Source: Monoraphidium neglectum (Eukaryota > Chlorophyta > Chlorophyceae > Sphaeropleales > Selenastraceae). From it: 16,040 bases of DNA. The stretch is taken from positions 8,888 to 24,927 of the forward strand of contig NW_014013084.1 in the NCBI RefSeq assembly GCF_000611645.1. Direction: 5' to 3'. The position numbers and the translations under genes are program-made. This document shows, piece after piece, positions 1-8,359 of this stretch. Below the pieces are notes generated by a model. It saw only the letters and a program-made list of their open reading frames with translations. It had not been told where the DNA came from and made no database searches. The first letter of the stretch is position 1. Every line of letters begins with the position of its first letter.

Positions 1-1895
1 GAGTCCGGCGGCGGCGGGGCTGGCGGCGGCGGGGGCATTGAAGGGGCACTGGCGGCGGGGGCGGGGGCGGAGGAGGCGTGGCTGGCGGTGGACACGCCCG
101 ACATTGCGGAGCGGCTGCCGGCGGCGCTGGACGTGCGCGGCGCGCGAGAGAAGGAGCTGCGGGCGACGCTTGAGAAGGTGCGCGGCAGAGGGGGGGCTCG
201 GCATGGAAAAGAGGGGACAGGGCTTGGGCGGGGCGGGCCTTGAGTGCAGCTTGTGGGGTGGCTGGCAGGATGCGTCTCAAAGCAAGGCCGCGGGCCCCAG
301 TGGGCCCCGCAGCCCCGGCGGCGCCAGGCCGTGGGCACGAGCGGGGACCCCTCAAGGCGCCCGCTTGGTGGGCCTTCGGGGCAGCCAAGCCCCGCGCGCT
401 CGTCTTCCGCCCACCCCGCCGCGGCTGCCGTCCCCCAAACTTCCGCCCCAGGCCGTCCCCGAGATCTCCGCGGCCCTCCGCCGCGCGCGCGAGTCGCCCG
501 CCGCGCCCGCCGGCGCCCCCAAGCCGCCGCGCCCCGAGAAAGGCGCCCGCGCGCCCGAGCGCGAGCTGCCCTCGCGCCACGCGCGCCGCGCGGCCGAGGA
601 GCAGATCAAGGCGCAGGCCGCGCTAACCTCGGACTTCAAGGCGGACCGCGCCGCGGCCACGGCTGAGGAGAAGCGGCGCCGCGACGCCCCGCCGCCGCGC
701 GACGGGCTGTCTGGGGGCGACTTCGGCGGGCTCTTCGGCGGCGCGGCCGCGTGGGACGGCGGGGCCCTGCTGACGGCGGCGGACTGCATGGCGGCGCTCG
801 CGTCATCCGCGTCGGCCGCGCGCGCCCCGGGGCCGGCGGGCGGGTGGGTGGCGTGGCGGCGGAAGCTCGAGGCGATCGTCTCGTCGGGCGAGATCGACTC
901 TTCGTGGCTCTCCGCCGCAGAGGAGCAGGCCGCCGCTGCAGCTGCTGCAGGCGGCGACGCGGCGTCGGCCGCGGCGGCGGCGCTGACGGCGGCGCCGCCG
1001 GGCATGGTGGGCGACCGGGGGCGCGTGTTTGTGCAGCTGAGGCTGCGGCTTTTGGAGTTGGAGGAATATCTGGTGGCGGCGACTGGGGAGGGGGAGCTGT
1101 ACGGTCAGGAGGATGAGGAGGAGGGGGAGGAGGAGGGTGCTGAGGCAGACGGGGAGGAGGAGGGAGGGGAGCAGGAGGAGAGGGCGGAGGAGCAGGAGGA
1201 GGAGGAGGGGCACGAGGCGCCGAAGGGCGGCGGCGGCGGCAAGAAGGGCGGCAAGCGGCGCCGCGGCGGCCGGGGCGGCAGCGGGCGCGTCAAGCGCGCG
1301 CGGGGGTCGGGGGCAGAGGCAGACGGGGGGGCGGAGGAGGAGGGTAAGGGGGACGCGGAAATGGCGGACGCTGACGAGGACGGCGCGGGCCCGAGCGAGA
1401 AGCGCGGCGGCGGCGGCCGCCGCAGCCGGCCAGCCGGCGCCAAGGGCCGCGGCGTGCGGCGCGTCTCGCAAGCAGACCGCGACGGCGGCGCAGACGGGGC
1501 CGCGGGGGGCGGGGATGAGGAGGAGGAGGAGGCAGCGGAGGCGGCGGCTGAGGAGCGGCGCGCGCCGCGCAGCGCGGGCAAGCAGCGGCAGCACCAATCG
1601 GGGCGGCGGCCGGACGAGCGGCTGCGGCTGCTGGAGGACCCGGTGAGTGCGCGGCGCCCTGCCAGGGGCGCCCCTCAGCGCCCTTCGTCCCCCAACCCCC
1701 TCCTCGCGCCTTTGACGCCGCCCCGGCCCCAGCCGCGGCCCAGGCGTCGCAGACACTGCAGCCCGGGCCCCGCCGCGCTGAACGGCGCCCGCGGCGCGGC
1801 CCCTTAACCCCTGTCCTGCTGGGCAGCACACCTGTCCGTCACCCCCTCCGTCTGCCGCCCGGATCTCCATCGCCTCAGCGCAACCTCGCCGCCTG

Positions 1896-1926
<31 letters not shown>

Positions 1927-2249
1927 GCACACACACACTCACAGACACACAGAAACCATACACACGCCCTTACACTCACTCACCACCCCCGCCCCGCCCC
2001 GCGTCATCCCCTCCTCAGGATTACTTCCCGCCCGTCTTCGATGACGAGGTCCCGCAAGACGATGACAGCGCCATCCCCGCCTCCCGCCAGCCCGCCTGCA
2101 TCTGGCGCGCCGCGCCCGAGCGCGCCGCCTGGCGCACGGCGGCCGGCGCGGCCGCGACGGCCGCGGCGCTGGGCTACTGCGCGGCGGCGCTGGGGGCGCA
2201 CGGGGAGGGGCCGGTGGCGGCGCTGAGGGGCGGGAAGAAGAAGGCGTGA
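1..2249 (+). CDS. Acidic, Lys/Arg-rich probable nuclear protein, 5'-partial, 3 exons
   Basis: Exons are 1-177, 452-1642 and 2019-2249 (TGA). All junctions are phase 0 with GT-AG ends: AAG|GTGCGC, CCCCAG|GCC, CCG|GTGAGT and CCTCAG|GAT. They give 532 residues, and the gene starts before the window. Exon 2 begins with an Ala/Arg/Pro-rich helical part. A more ordinary globular patch follows, with WVAWRRKLEAIVSSGEIDSS and VFVQLRLRLLELEEYLV. Next come Glu-rich acidic runs (about 1107-1212 and 1514-1560) alternating with basic KKGGKRRRGG and RVKRAR stretches that resemble nuclear localisation signals. Exon 3 encodes DYFPPVFDDEVP and then CIWRAAPERAAWRTAAGAAA. The Trp/Leu-Glu spacing and the final IWR..ERAAW..A.. 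block loosely recall C-terminal parts of WHIM/DDT-type chromatin-remodelling subunits. That link is an inference from pattern only. Coding structure is well supported; function is uncertain. Confidence 0.65.
1106..1212 (+). repeat. Purine-only (GA-rich) tract inside an exon
   Basis: The plus strand is almost pure G and A here (GAGGAGGAGG-type units) and encodes a Glu/Gly run in exon 2 of the first gene. A similar shorter tract lies at about 1514-1540. Such strand-asymmetric tracts are prone to slippage and can form triplex structures. Confidence 0.8.
1896..1952. repeat. (CA)n microsatellite in an intron
   Basis: This is an imperfect CA dinucleotide repeat with a few interruptions (AAA, CG, CT, AG). 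It lies in the second intron (1643-2018) of the first gene, upstream of the CCTCAG acceptor at 2018. It is probably length-variable between strains. Confidence 0.9.
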
Positions 2250-3644
2250 GGGCGGGGGGCGCTGCAATGCTTTGCTGCTTGAGCGGCCGTGAGACACCCA
2301 TCAGTCAGTCAAGGCTGCAAGAATTGCCGGGTTGGTGCATACATAGCAATGACCCGGGGTCGCGCCAGCGCAGGCCAGGGGCCCGCAGAGTGGCAGCAGC
2401 GGCGGCAGCCGTGCGTTCGCGCGCGCATGAGCGTGCGACGCGCGCGATCTGTGAGGAGCGCGCCTGCTTCTGCCACCTCGTCCGTGGTGCCCCGAGCGCA
2501 AGGCCCTGCTTCAGCGGTTTTGCGCCAGGTGCAGGTCAGTTGGAGGAATTAGTCACTGTAACGTGGCCCGTCTTTGCGTCCTTGAGCGTTGCCCTTACTT
2601 TGGAAGCGCCCGGCGCTGGACACTGCCTGTGCTGGGCGGATCCGGACGCCCCTGCACGCAGCGCTTGGCAGTGCTGCGCCGCGTGCTCAAATCAAAAGCA
2701 AGCCAGGCACGGCGGTTGCGGCAAACAGTTGCTTGCTGGGCGTGCTGGGACGCCCGCAGGGCCTGTGCGCTTGGAAAACACAGATGCCGCACTCAACACG
2801 GGGTTTCACGGGACACAGGTGGCTGACGCAACGGCCCGCTGCATGTGTCATAAGCTGGCAGCTCTTCGATGTTTCTGGCGGTGTGGCTTCAGACCAGTGA
2901 AACTGGCTGGGCGGCTAATGTGCAGTCATCGGGGGTTGGTGTGGCCAGCGCCTGAGCCCGCGCTACACTGCACCACCTCGTAAGGGTTGGCAGCACCTTG
3001 CCTTTGACAGCACTGCCTCGCATGACAAGGGGTGGCCGCTTGCTGCAAGCCCCCTGTGACGATTTGCCGCGGCGAGCCTGGTTGCCCTGGCAGCAACCGG
3101 CATCCCGCGAGGCCGCCAGTCTCGCGGCAACGCAGCTCTGCAGCTGCGCACATGGCTGCTGCCCGGCACCGCAAGCCCGCCCGGCCCGCGACGCCTGCCG
3201 CCCCCTAAGACTCTCTCGCGCAAATGTCCTGGGGTCAGGCTTCGAGCCCATGAGCTGTTGCAGGGTGCTGGCCAGGAAAAATGCAAGGCAGAGCATGGTA
3301 CTTGCATGCAAGAAGCAAGGAATGTCATGCAACATGCACCGCCATGGGCGCCGCAACGCCCAGGCGGGGCTGCAGTACAGCGGCGCGGCTGGACCATGCC
3401 AGGCCGCCGGCCTGGGGGTGCACGCGCTCCTCCCTCAGTGCTGGCACGCTGCGTGAACAGAACGACGACGTTGGACTGGGATCAAGTGAAAAGCACATGC
3501 GACTAGAGGTGGGCTGCAAAGGCCCTGTTGAAATCTGATATCCCTCGACCGCCTGGCTGCAGAATCGAAAGTGCGACATGCATGGGCACAACAAAGTCCT
3601 TCCAGTACACCGGTGAAGCATGCAGGGCGCGCGCGGGCCCCGCG
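2250..3644. other. Convergent intergenic region, no gene recognised
   Basis: This lies between the stop of the plus-strand acidic protein gene and the stop of the minus-strand syntaxin gene, so it must hold both 3' UTRs. Several open frames of 60-245 codons exist on both strands. They are Cys/Arg/Ala-rich, overlap each other and show no family motif or splice-consistent structure. I read them as chance frames in GC-rich DNA. Confidence 0.6.
2557..2561 (+). terminator. Possible UGUAA polyadenylation signal
   Basis: TGTAA is the usual chlorophyte polyadenylation element. This copy is 308 bases after the stop of the plus-strand acidic protein gene and is the first one I found downstream. A pentamer can occur by chance. 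Confidence 0.35.
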
Positions 3645-5164
3645 TCACCCGAACAGGACGATGAGTATGAGCGCCACAATGACGCCGCTGACCAGCCACA
3701 GCACCAGGCACTTGTTGCGCGCCGCCCGCTGGCTGCGCTCCGCCCGCACCAGCTGCCGCGTGCCCTCGTAGGTGCGCTCCGCGGTGGTCGCGATCTGCTG
3801 GTCCACCGTGATGATCTGCTGCCCCTGGTCGTTGATCAGCACCGCCAGGTCTTGAAACATCTCGTTCACCTCGCCGATCTGCCGCTGGATCTCTGAGGGC
3901 GGGGCGTGGGGAGCAGGCACAGGATTAGGGTATGGGGGCCATGGGCGGGCGGCCCGCCGCTGCATCTTCGAGGGGGGTGAAGGCGGCGCGGCGCGTCTTG
4001 AGGGACAGCCGCGGCAGCGCCCTCGCGAGGGGCCAGATGCAGCACGCCCAGGAAAGGCCACTGAGCTGCAAAGCTCTGCAGTACACCGCAAAGCCTGGGA
4101 TCGCAGACCAGCCGGCGGCGCCGCGTCGTGGCGGGCGAGCTCGCTGCTGCAGCGCGCCTCACCCTGGATGCCGTGGTCGCGCTCCTCAATGAGCGCCTCG
4201 TTGTACGCCATGGCCCCCTCCAGCTGCGCCGCCTCCGCCATGCGCTGCTGCTGCAGCAGCCCCTGCCGCTCGAGCTCCTGCTCCCGCCCGCCGCCGCCCG
4301 CCGCCGCTGCAGACGCGGCCGCCGCCGCAGACGCAGCCGCTGCCGCCGCCGCCACGGCCGCGCGCGGCAGGCTGGTCGCCTCGCGCTCGGCGGCGACCTT
4401 CTGCGTCGATTTGTAGTCTTGCAGCATCGCACCAAAGTCCTGCATCAGCCGCCGCACTTTCTGCTGCGCCACGGCTGACATGGCGGCCTTGTCCTGGCCA
4501 AGGGACGTCAGCTGCTCCTTGATGCGCTTGGCAGTATCCTGCAAGCGCACGCGCGTGCGCGCACGCGCGTGGTGTGCGTGTGACAATCGTCTCAGCCCGC
4601 CGCCGCCATCGCACTCGCCCGCAGCACCGCCCGCTGTCAAGACGGCCGGCAGCGCCTTCCTCAGCCACCCATACCGGGAGTTCCTGGGCCCTGGCCAACA
4701 GACCTGGCCACCAGACCCAGGCCGCCCGCACCTGCAGCCTGAGGTTGGCCTCGCCGATGCGGTGGCGGTGCTCCACTGTGTCGCGCGGCGTGCCCAGCAC
4801 GTCCACCATCTTCTTCAGCGCAGACAAGCCGCTAGCCATCTGGAACACCAATCCCTCCACCTCACGAGTCGCCTGCACGGCGCCGCGTGGCAGGGCAGCA
4901 GGTCTCTTTGCGGCCGCGCGCAGGCGCGTGGCACCGCACGCTCATGCACCTGCTCGCGCACCGACGGGTGCTTTTGGCGAGCAGCAGCAGTAGCACGGCG
5001 CTCACCTGAGAATGCATGTCTGACAGCTCCCTGACCTCCCCTTCGCCTCTCGCCTTGTCCTGTACAGCGTGCACCGGGATGCGTCGTTAGCACATGCCCC
5101 AGGCCGCGCCAGGCCTATAGAACCGCGTGCACCCATCTGATGAAGGCGCTTTTACCTCAAACAT
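3645..5164 (-). CDS. Syntaxin, Qa-SNARE of the SYP2/PEP12 (prevacuolar/vacuolar) type
   Basis: This is a tail-anchored Qa-SNARE that should act in membrane fusion at the prevacuolar compartment or vacuole. Minus-strand exons are 5164-5156, 5059-5006, 4872-4732, 4538-4163 and 3892-3645 (TGA), giving 275 residues, close to the usual SYP2 length. The N-terminal helical part contains LGTPRDT, the 'LGTPKDT' hallmark of this family. Residues 128-148 are an Ala/Ser run followed by GGGG, an unusual linker. The SNARE motif runs from about residue 190 (GIQEIQRQIGEVNEMFQDLA), with the zero-layer Gln at 216 in INDQG. A hydrophobic anchor spans 255-274. The codon split across the last intron (CAG G|GTGAGG ... 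CTCAG|AG ATC) restores the conserved GIQEIQ, which supports that junction. The 9-base first exon (ATG TTT GAG|GTAAAAG) is the least certain part. It is phase-compatible, and the intron after it contains CTAAC, a good branch-point sequence. Confidence 0.9.
4548..4571. repeat. 24-bp perfect palindrome of alternating purine-pyrimidine
   Basis: CACGCGCGTGCG and its exact reverse complement meet with no spacer. Every step alternates purine and pyrimidine, a pattern that favours Z-DNA or a cruciform. It lies inside the third syntaxin intron counted back from the stop-containing exon's upstream neighbour (4539-4731), starting 9 bases upstream of the exon at 4538, where a pyrimidine tract would normally be. 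Confidence 0.9.
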
Positions 5165-5249
5165 GGTTGTCTATGCCCGGGACAAGGCCCGTTCTGTCGC
5201 TAAGGGATGATCCAAGCGGTATGGTACTGTACGTATCAAGAGCAGGATC
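5165..5249. other. Upstream region of the syntaxin gene
   Basis: This short stretch lies between the proposed syntaxin start and the edge of the duplicated ankyrin-downstream DNA. It should hold the minus-strand syntaxin promoter and 5' UTR. I see no clear TATA box. Confidence 0.3.
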
Positions 5250-5862
5250 GGAAGGCGTCTTCACGTGAATGATAGGTTGTATATCTAGGCAACGCTTTGC
5301 CCTGGGCGTCGCATTCCATGCTCCTGTTTGCCGCCTGACGAGCGGTGCCTTGCTGCATCCAGGAGGGGGCGCCATGGTCTGCGACGCGTCTTAGGTGTAC
5401 CGGTGGTGGCTGCTAATACTTGAGTTATAAATCACATTTGGTTTGATATGGCATGACCATGACATGTGAATTGCGCACATGAAATGGTGTTTCCCCAGTA
5501 TCTCGCTTGTCCACCCCGCAGGGAGGGTAGCAAGACCGGTGGCGTGGATTGGCATCAGCGCCCGAGATGCAAGTACGCTGCCGTATTTTAACAGCCCACT
5601 ATGATGTAACACGCAAGCTGCACGATCCTGCAGTGCGACATGCAGCACCTGCTTAATCACCCCTCACAACTTGCCCGGCAGTGCGTCATCCCTGCGACGG
5701 CGACGGACCTGTGTCGCCCACTCCCCCGCCACCCTCGCGCCCCCGCTGCGGCAGCCGCATCTCCGCAGCTGCACCCACCACCAGGCTCTGCAGCCCAGCA
5801 GTCATGGCGCCCAGCCCCCGCTCTCGCTCCTCCCCCCCCCCTGCTGCTGACGTCAGCTGCGC
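5250..5862 (-). pseudogene. Left duplicate: 3' end and downstream DNA of the ankyrin gene, decayed
   Basis: This stretch aligns collinearly, with many changes and small indels, to about 8930-9552. Shared landmarks are TTTGCCGCCTGACG (5318 and 9007), GGGGGCGCCA, TGATATGGC, GATCCTGCAG and CAGCACCTGC. Then comes the coding tail. Read on the minus strand, one frame (stop at 5686) encodes EERERGLGAMTAGLQSLVVG AAAEMR, matching residues 346-371 of the intact ankyrin protein at about 24 of 26 positions. After this match the frame shifts and the C-terminal tail differs. The codons equivalent to the intact stop (TGA, 5664-5666) are out of frame with the match. Homology ends near 5862, within the codons before the tail, and no ankyrin repeats follow on the upstream side. 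It could still be transcribed, but it is a broken gene end. Confidence 0.75.
5849..5859 (+). repeat. 11-bp direct repeat, left copy
   Basis: GACGTCAGCTG occurs here and again at 8343-8353. The two copies bracket the 2,483 bp that separate the two surviving ends of the left ankyrin duplicate. It may be a target-site duplication or a coincidence. Confidence 0.5.
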
Positions 5863-6129
5863 TTGACGGTGTCGCCCAACGGCATGTGCAACTGTTGCAA
5901 TTTCTGTCGTGCACCGGCAGAGCATCTAGCGGTCATCGATAATGACCTTGACACCCGCACGCTCCACATCCTTTTTACAATCAGCCAATGCATCCGCAAG
6001 GGGGCAAGCCTTGATGCCACTGCCCCGGAGCCGAGGAAGGCAAGCAACATATGTGAAGCATCCTTGAATTATCGCGCTTGCAGAGCCTTGAGCGAGGGGG
6101 GAAAGAGCAGCATGCGTGCCGTCGGGCCG

Positions 6130-6440
6130 CCGAGCGACACCCCGGAGACGTTCAAGCCCTGCAGCGGCACCGCCTCGCAGCTGCGCACGCCTGCCCGGAC
6201 ATCAAGGGGATCGGCCGGCGCCAGTGACGCTCAAATGGGTCAGCCGCGTGGCGGCAGTGACAGCAGAAAGCAGTGCCCCAAAGGAAAGCTGATTGCCGCG
6301 TGGGGCACAAGCGCACGCTCAACGAGGCCAGACGCGGAGCGCAGACAAGCGCTACACTTGCACGCCAGCACCCACGCACCCGAGCCTGGTTGGCCCCGGC
6401 AGGCGCGGCCAGCACACCCCACGCCCCGTCGCTACATCAA
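6130..6440. repeat. Degenerate repeat R1, related to 7875-7985
   Basis: The blocks ACATCAAGGGGATCGGCCGG, CGCTCAAATGGGTCAG and CACCCCACGCCCCGT(C)GC appear here in the same order as GCATCAAGGGTGTCCGCCGG, CGCTCAGATGGGTCAG and CATCCCACGCCCCGTAGC at 7885-7970. Spacing differs. The function is unknown. Confidence 0.45.
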
Positions 6441-6539
6441 ACGGCGCCGCACGGCCTCTCGGATCGCCTGTCCATGCACAGACTGTGCAACGCCCCATGC
6501 CACTGAAGCCAGCACAGGCGGCCGCATGCTACCATCGTT

Positions 6540-7230
6540 TCAGTTGCCTTTGGCATCGAGCTTCTTGAGGATGTGCTTAATTTCCTGCACAACACCCTTC
6601 AGGATCTCCAGGTCCTTGCGGAGGTTCATCTGCACAGCGTCCAGCCTGCTGTCCACACGCTCAACCTTCCACGCCAAAGTGTCCACCTTCGTAGCCACCT
6701 TCATAGCAGAAACGTCCACCTGCGTAGCCATCTTCATATCCGAGATGTCCACCTTTGTAGCCAAAGTGTCCACCTTCGTACCCATCTTCATAGCAGAAAT
6801 TTCCACCTTTGTCGCCAAAGAGTCCTGCATCACGGGTTGGGATGGGGGATCCTGAGTGGGCTGGGCTGAGTTGCAGCACCCTTCAAGCTCCAGGTGCTGA
6901 GGTTGGGGCTGGGTGGTTCCCTTAGTCGCGTTTGACGCACTGTAGTATGCTGCACGCCGGTTACTTTCGTTAGTCTGGTTGCAGGCATCACTGGTCCCGT
7001 TCGCTGCATAGTGCATCCCCCCAATCGCGCCCAGGTCAACGCACCTTGAGAACACCAAGCTGTAAGTGATTATCATAAGCGACGCCAACTACTGCTGCTA
7101 CAGTAGCGACGGCAAGCGCTCCCCTCCAAGAATCATAGGCATTGTCTATCAGCCAGGCCACCTCCTCCAGTGTCGGAGCCCGGCGCGCCGCGCCAGAAGC
7201 AACCTCGGTAGCAAAGCGCCGGAACGCCAT
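6540..7230 (-). CDS. Membrane-anchored coiled-coil protein, 2 exons, possible organelle targeting
   Basis: Exon 1 is 7230-7045 and exon 2 is 6824-6540 (TGA). The junctions CTCAAG|GTGCGT and GTGATGCAG|GAC are phase 0, giving 156 residues. Residues 1-19 (MAFRRFATEVASGAARRAP) are basic and acid-poor apart from one Glu, like a mitochondrial or plastid presequence. A short hydrophobic stretch (about 37-52, GALAVATVAAVVGVAY) could span a membrane. Residues 66-123 are a repeat array of 11-, 7-, 11-, 11-, 7- and 11-residue units (ATKVDISDMKM and ATKVDTL types), followed by a charged Leu-rich helix to the end. This is a long parallel coiled coil of mixed hendecads and heptads. The layout resembles small organellar coiled-coil proteins, but I cannot name a family. 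The frame is open upstream to ATGs at 7260, 7308 and 7323. I chose 7230 because the targeting-like sequence starts there. The acceptor of exon 2 could lie further upstream. Confidence 0.6.
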
Positions 7231-7493
7231 CCTATGTCCATTGCACAGAACTAGAATCATCTGATTGGACCAGGAAGTGTGTATACAAAGTTCGCGCTTA
7301 TGTAACATACAGTAAGGTTGCATGTCGCACCTGTTTGCGAACCAGATGGCTTCACTGGCTTGCGCACTCAGTTCTGTGTGCTTTGTTTATGCTCCGTGCA
7401 ACGTCGTGTGGGTAGGCTTGGGTCGCGATCACCAATGGCGCTGCATGCCCACACGAGCTGGGCAGCTTTGCGTATGTGAGGTGCGTGCGTGTG

Positions 7494-7501
7494 TATATAT
7501 A
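7494..7501 (-). promoter_or_regulatory. TATATATA box, possible promoter of the coiled-coil gene
   Basis: This perfect 8-bp TATATATA lies in a locally AT-richer stretch about 260 bases upstream of the chosen ATG at 7230. It is palindromic, so direction is not fixed. A start site 25-30 bases downstream on the minus strand would leave a 5' UTR of about 230 bases. Confidence 0.25.
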
Positions 7502-7874
7502 CCAGTTTTGCTTTTATCAGCGCAACAACCGATGCGGATGAGCGTGAAACACTACCGTAGCAAACTCAATAGCACAGGGAAACACACGGGCAAAGCTTTT
7601 CGCAGCTAGCTTTCGCAACGTGTAGCGACAATTCTGCAACGCTGGTGCTTTAGCGGGATGCAACTGCTTCTTGGCGGCCTGCATGTGCCTCCACCGCCGC
7701 CGCTTTTCGTGCTGCTCCTGCTGCGACTGGACCACTGATGGGCTGCCTTCTTTGCCTCTGCCCCTTTCACACACCTCGGCGCCAATTGCGCTGGGCTTGC
7801 GCTGCCAGGCACGCCCTGTGTGCGGCCAGCGCGCCAGGCGGCCTTGCTGCTCGAAGCGCGCCTGCCTGCTGTGT

Positions 7875-7985
7875 GCAAAGGCGCGCGGCATCAAGGGTGT
7901 CCGCCGGCACCGCTGCAACTGAGGCAGTGCCACGCTCAGATGGGTCAGGCGCATCCCACGCCCCGTAGCAACAGGCGGCGGCGAG
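7875..7985. repeat. Degenerate repeat R2, related to 6130-6440
   Basis: This is the second copy of the R1 blocks (GCATCAAGGG.., CGCTCAGATGGGTCAG, CCCACGCCCCGTAGC), in direct orientation. The two copies lie on either side of the coiled-coil gene, inside the segment that splits the left ankyrin duplicate. Confidence 0.45.
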
Positions 7986-8029
7986 CGCGCAGTCAGGGCA
8001 CCTGCACGTGGCAACGCAGGTTGCGCCAC

Positions 8030-8285
8030 CTGGCGAAGATGGGGCAGTCCCTGCCTCGTGCTTCGAGCTCAAGTTGAGCGCATCCATGATGGCCAGCAGC
8101 TCGCAAGAGCGGCAGCGCGTCTCCTCGGCGACCGGATAGTCGATCATCTTGAGCCGCCGCGCCGCCTCCTTGCACGCCAGGCCCTCCAACACGTCCCGCC
8201 ACCCGCCCGCCTGCTGCCGCAGCCGCGCCGCCTCGGCCGCCCGCCCCGCGCCGCGTTGCAGCCGGGCCAGCCGCGCCAGCCGGGC
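8030..8285 (-). other. Exon-like fragment of unknown gene
   Basis: On the minus strand a GGTGCAG acceptor precedes 8285 and a GCCAG|GTGGCG donor follows 8030. Between them is an open frame with non-repetitive protein-like sequence: a Leu/Arg/Ala amphipathic start (ARLARLARLQRGAGRAAEAA) and then CRSCELLAIMDALNLSS. No start, stop or partner exons were identified. It may be an orphan exon carried with the 5860-8342 segment or part of the decayed duplicate. Confidence 0.3.
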
Positions 8286-8342
8286 CTGCACCGGGGCCAG
8301 CGCCTCCCTGCCTTCCCAGGCTCACCGCAGCACCTGCTATCG

Positions 8343-8353
8343 GGACGTCAGCT
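8343..8353 (+). repeat. 11-bp direct repeat, right copy
   Basis: GACGTCAGCTG, identical to 5849-5859. See the entry for the left copy. Confidence 0.5.
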
Positions 8354-8359
8354 GGAGCT

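Larger units (their letters stand above)
7231..8029. other. No gene recognised upstream of the coiled-coil gene
   Basis: This contains the probable promoter of the coiled-coil gene (AT-richer, 7231-7620) and then GC-rich sequence that includes repeat R2 (about 7875-7985). Open minus-strand frames exist here (for example 7517-8029, Arg/Gln-rich) without recognisable motifs or good splice partners. Confidence 0.4.

Noticed and set aside
1896..1952. CA repeat as a telomere-like or CRISPR-like array
   Set aside because: It is a simple dinucleotide microsatellite inside an intron, with no spacers and no telomeric heptamer.
2246..2983. Plus-strand 245-codon frame after the first gene
   Set aside because: Cys/Ala/Arg-rich composition, no motifs, overlapping frames on both strands, and it lies in the expected 3' UTR region.
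3236..3256. GCTTCGAGCCC resembling a tRNA T-arm
   Set aside because: No acceptor, D or anticodon stems can be drawn around it on either strand.
5863..6855. Plus-strand 330-codon frame through the coiled-coil gene
   Set aside because: Its only regular part (STFVAK/IFIAE repeats) is the antisense of the minus-strand hendecad/heptad array, and the rest lacks protein-like features.
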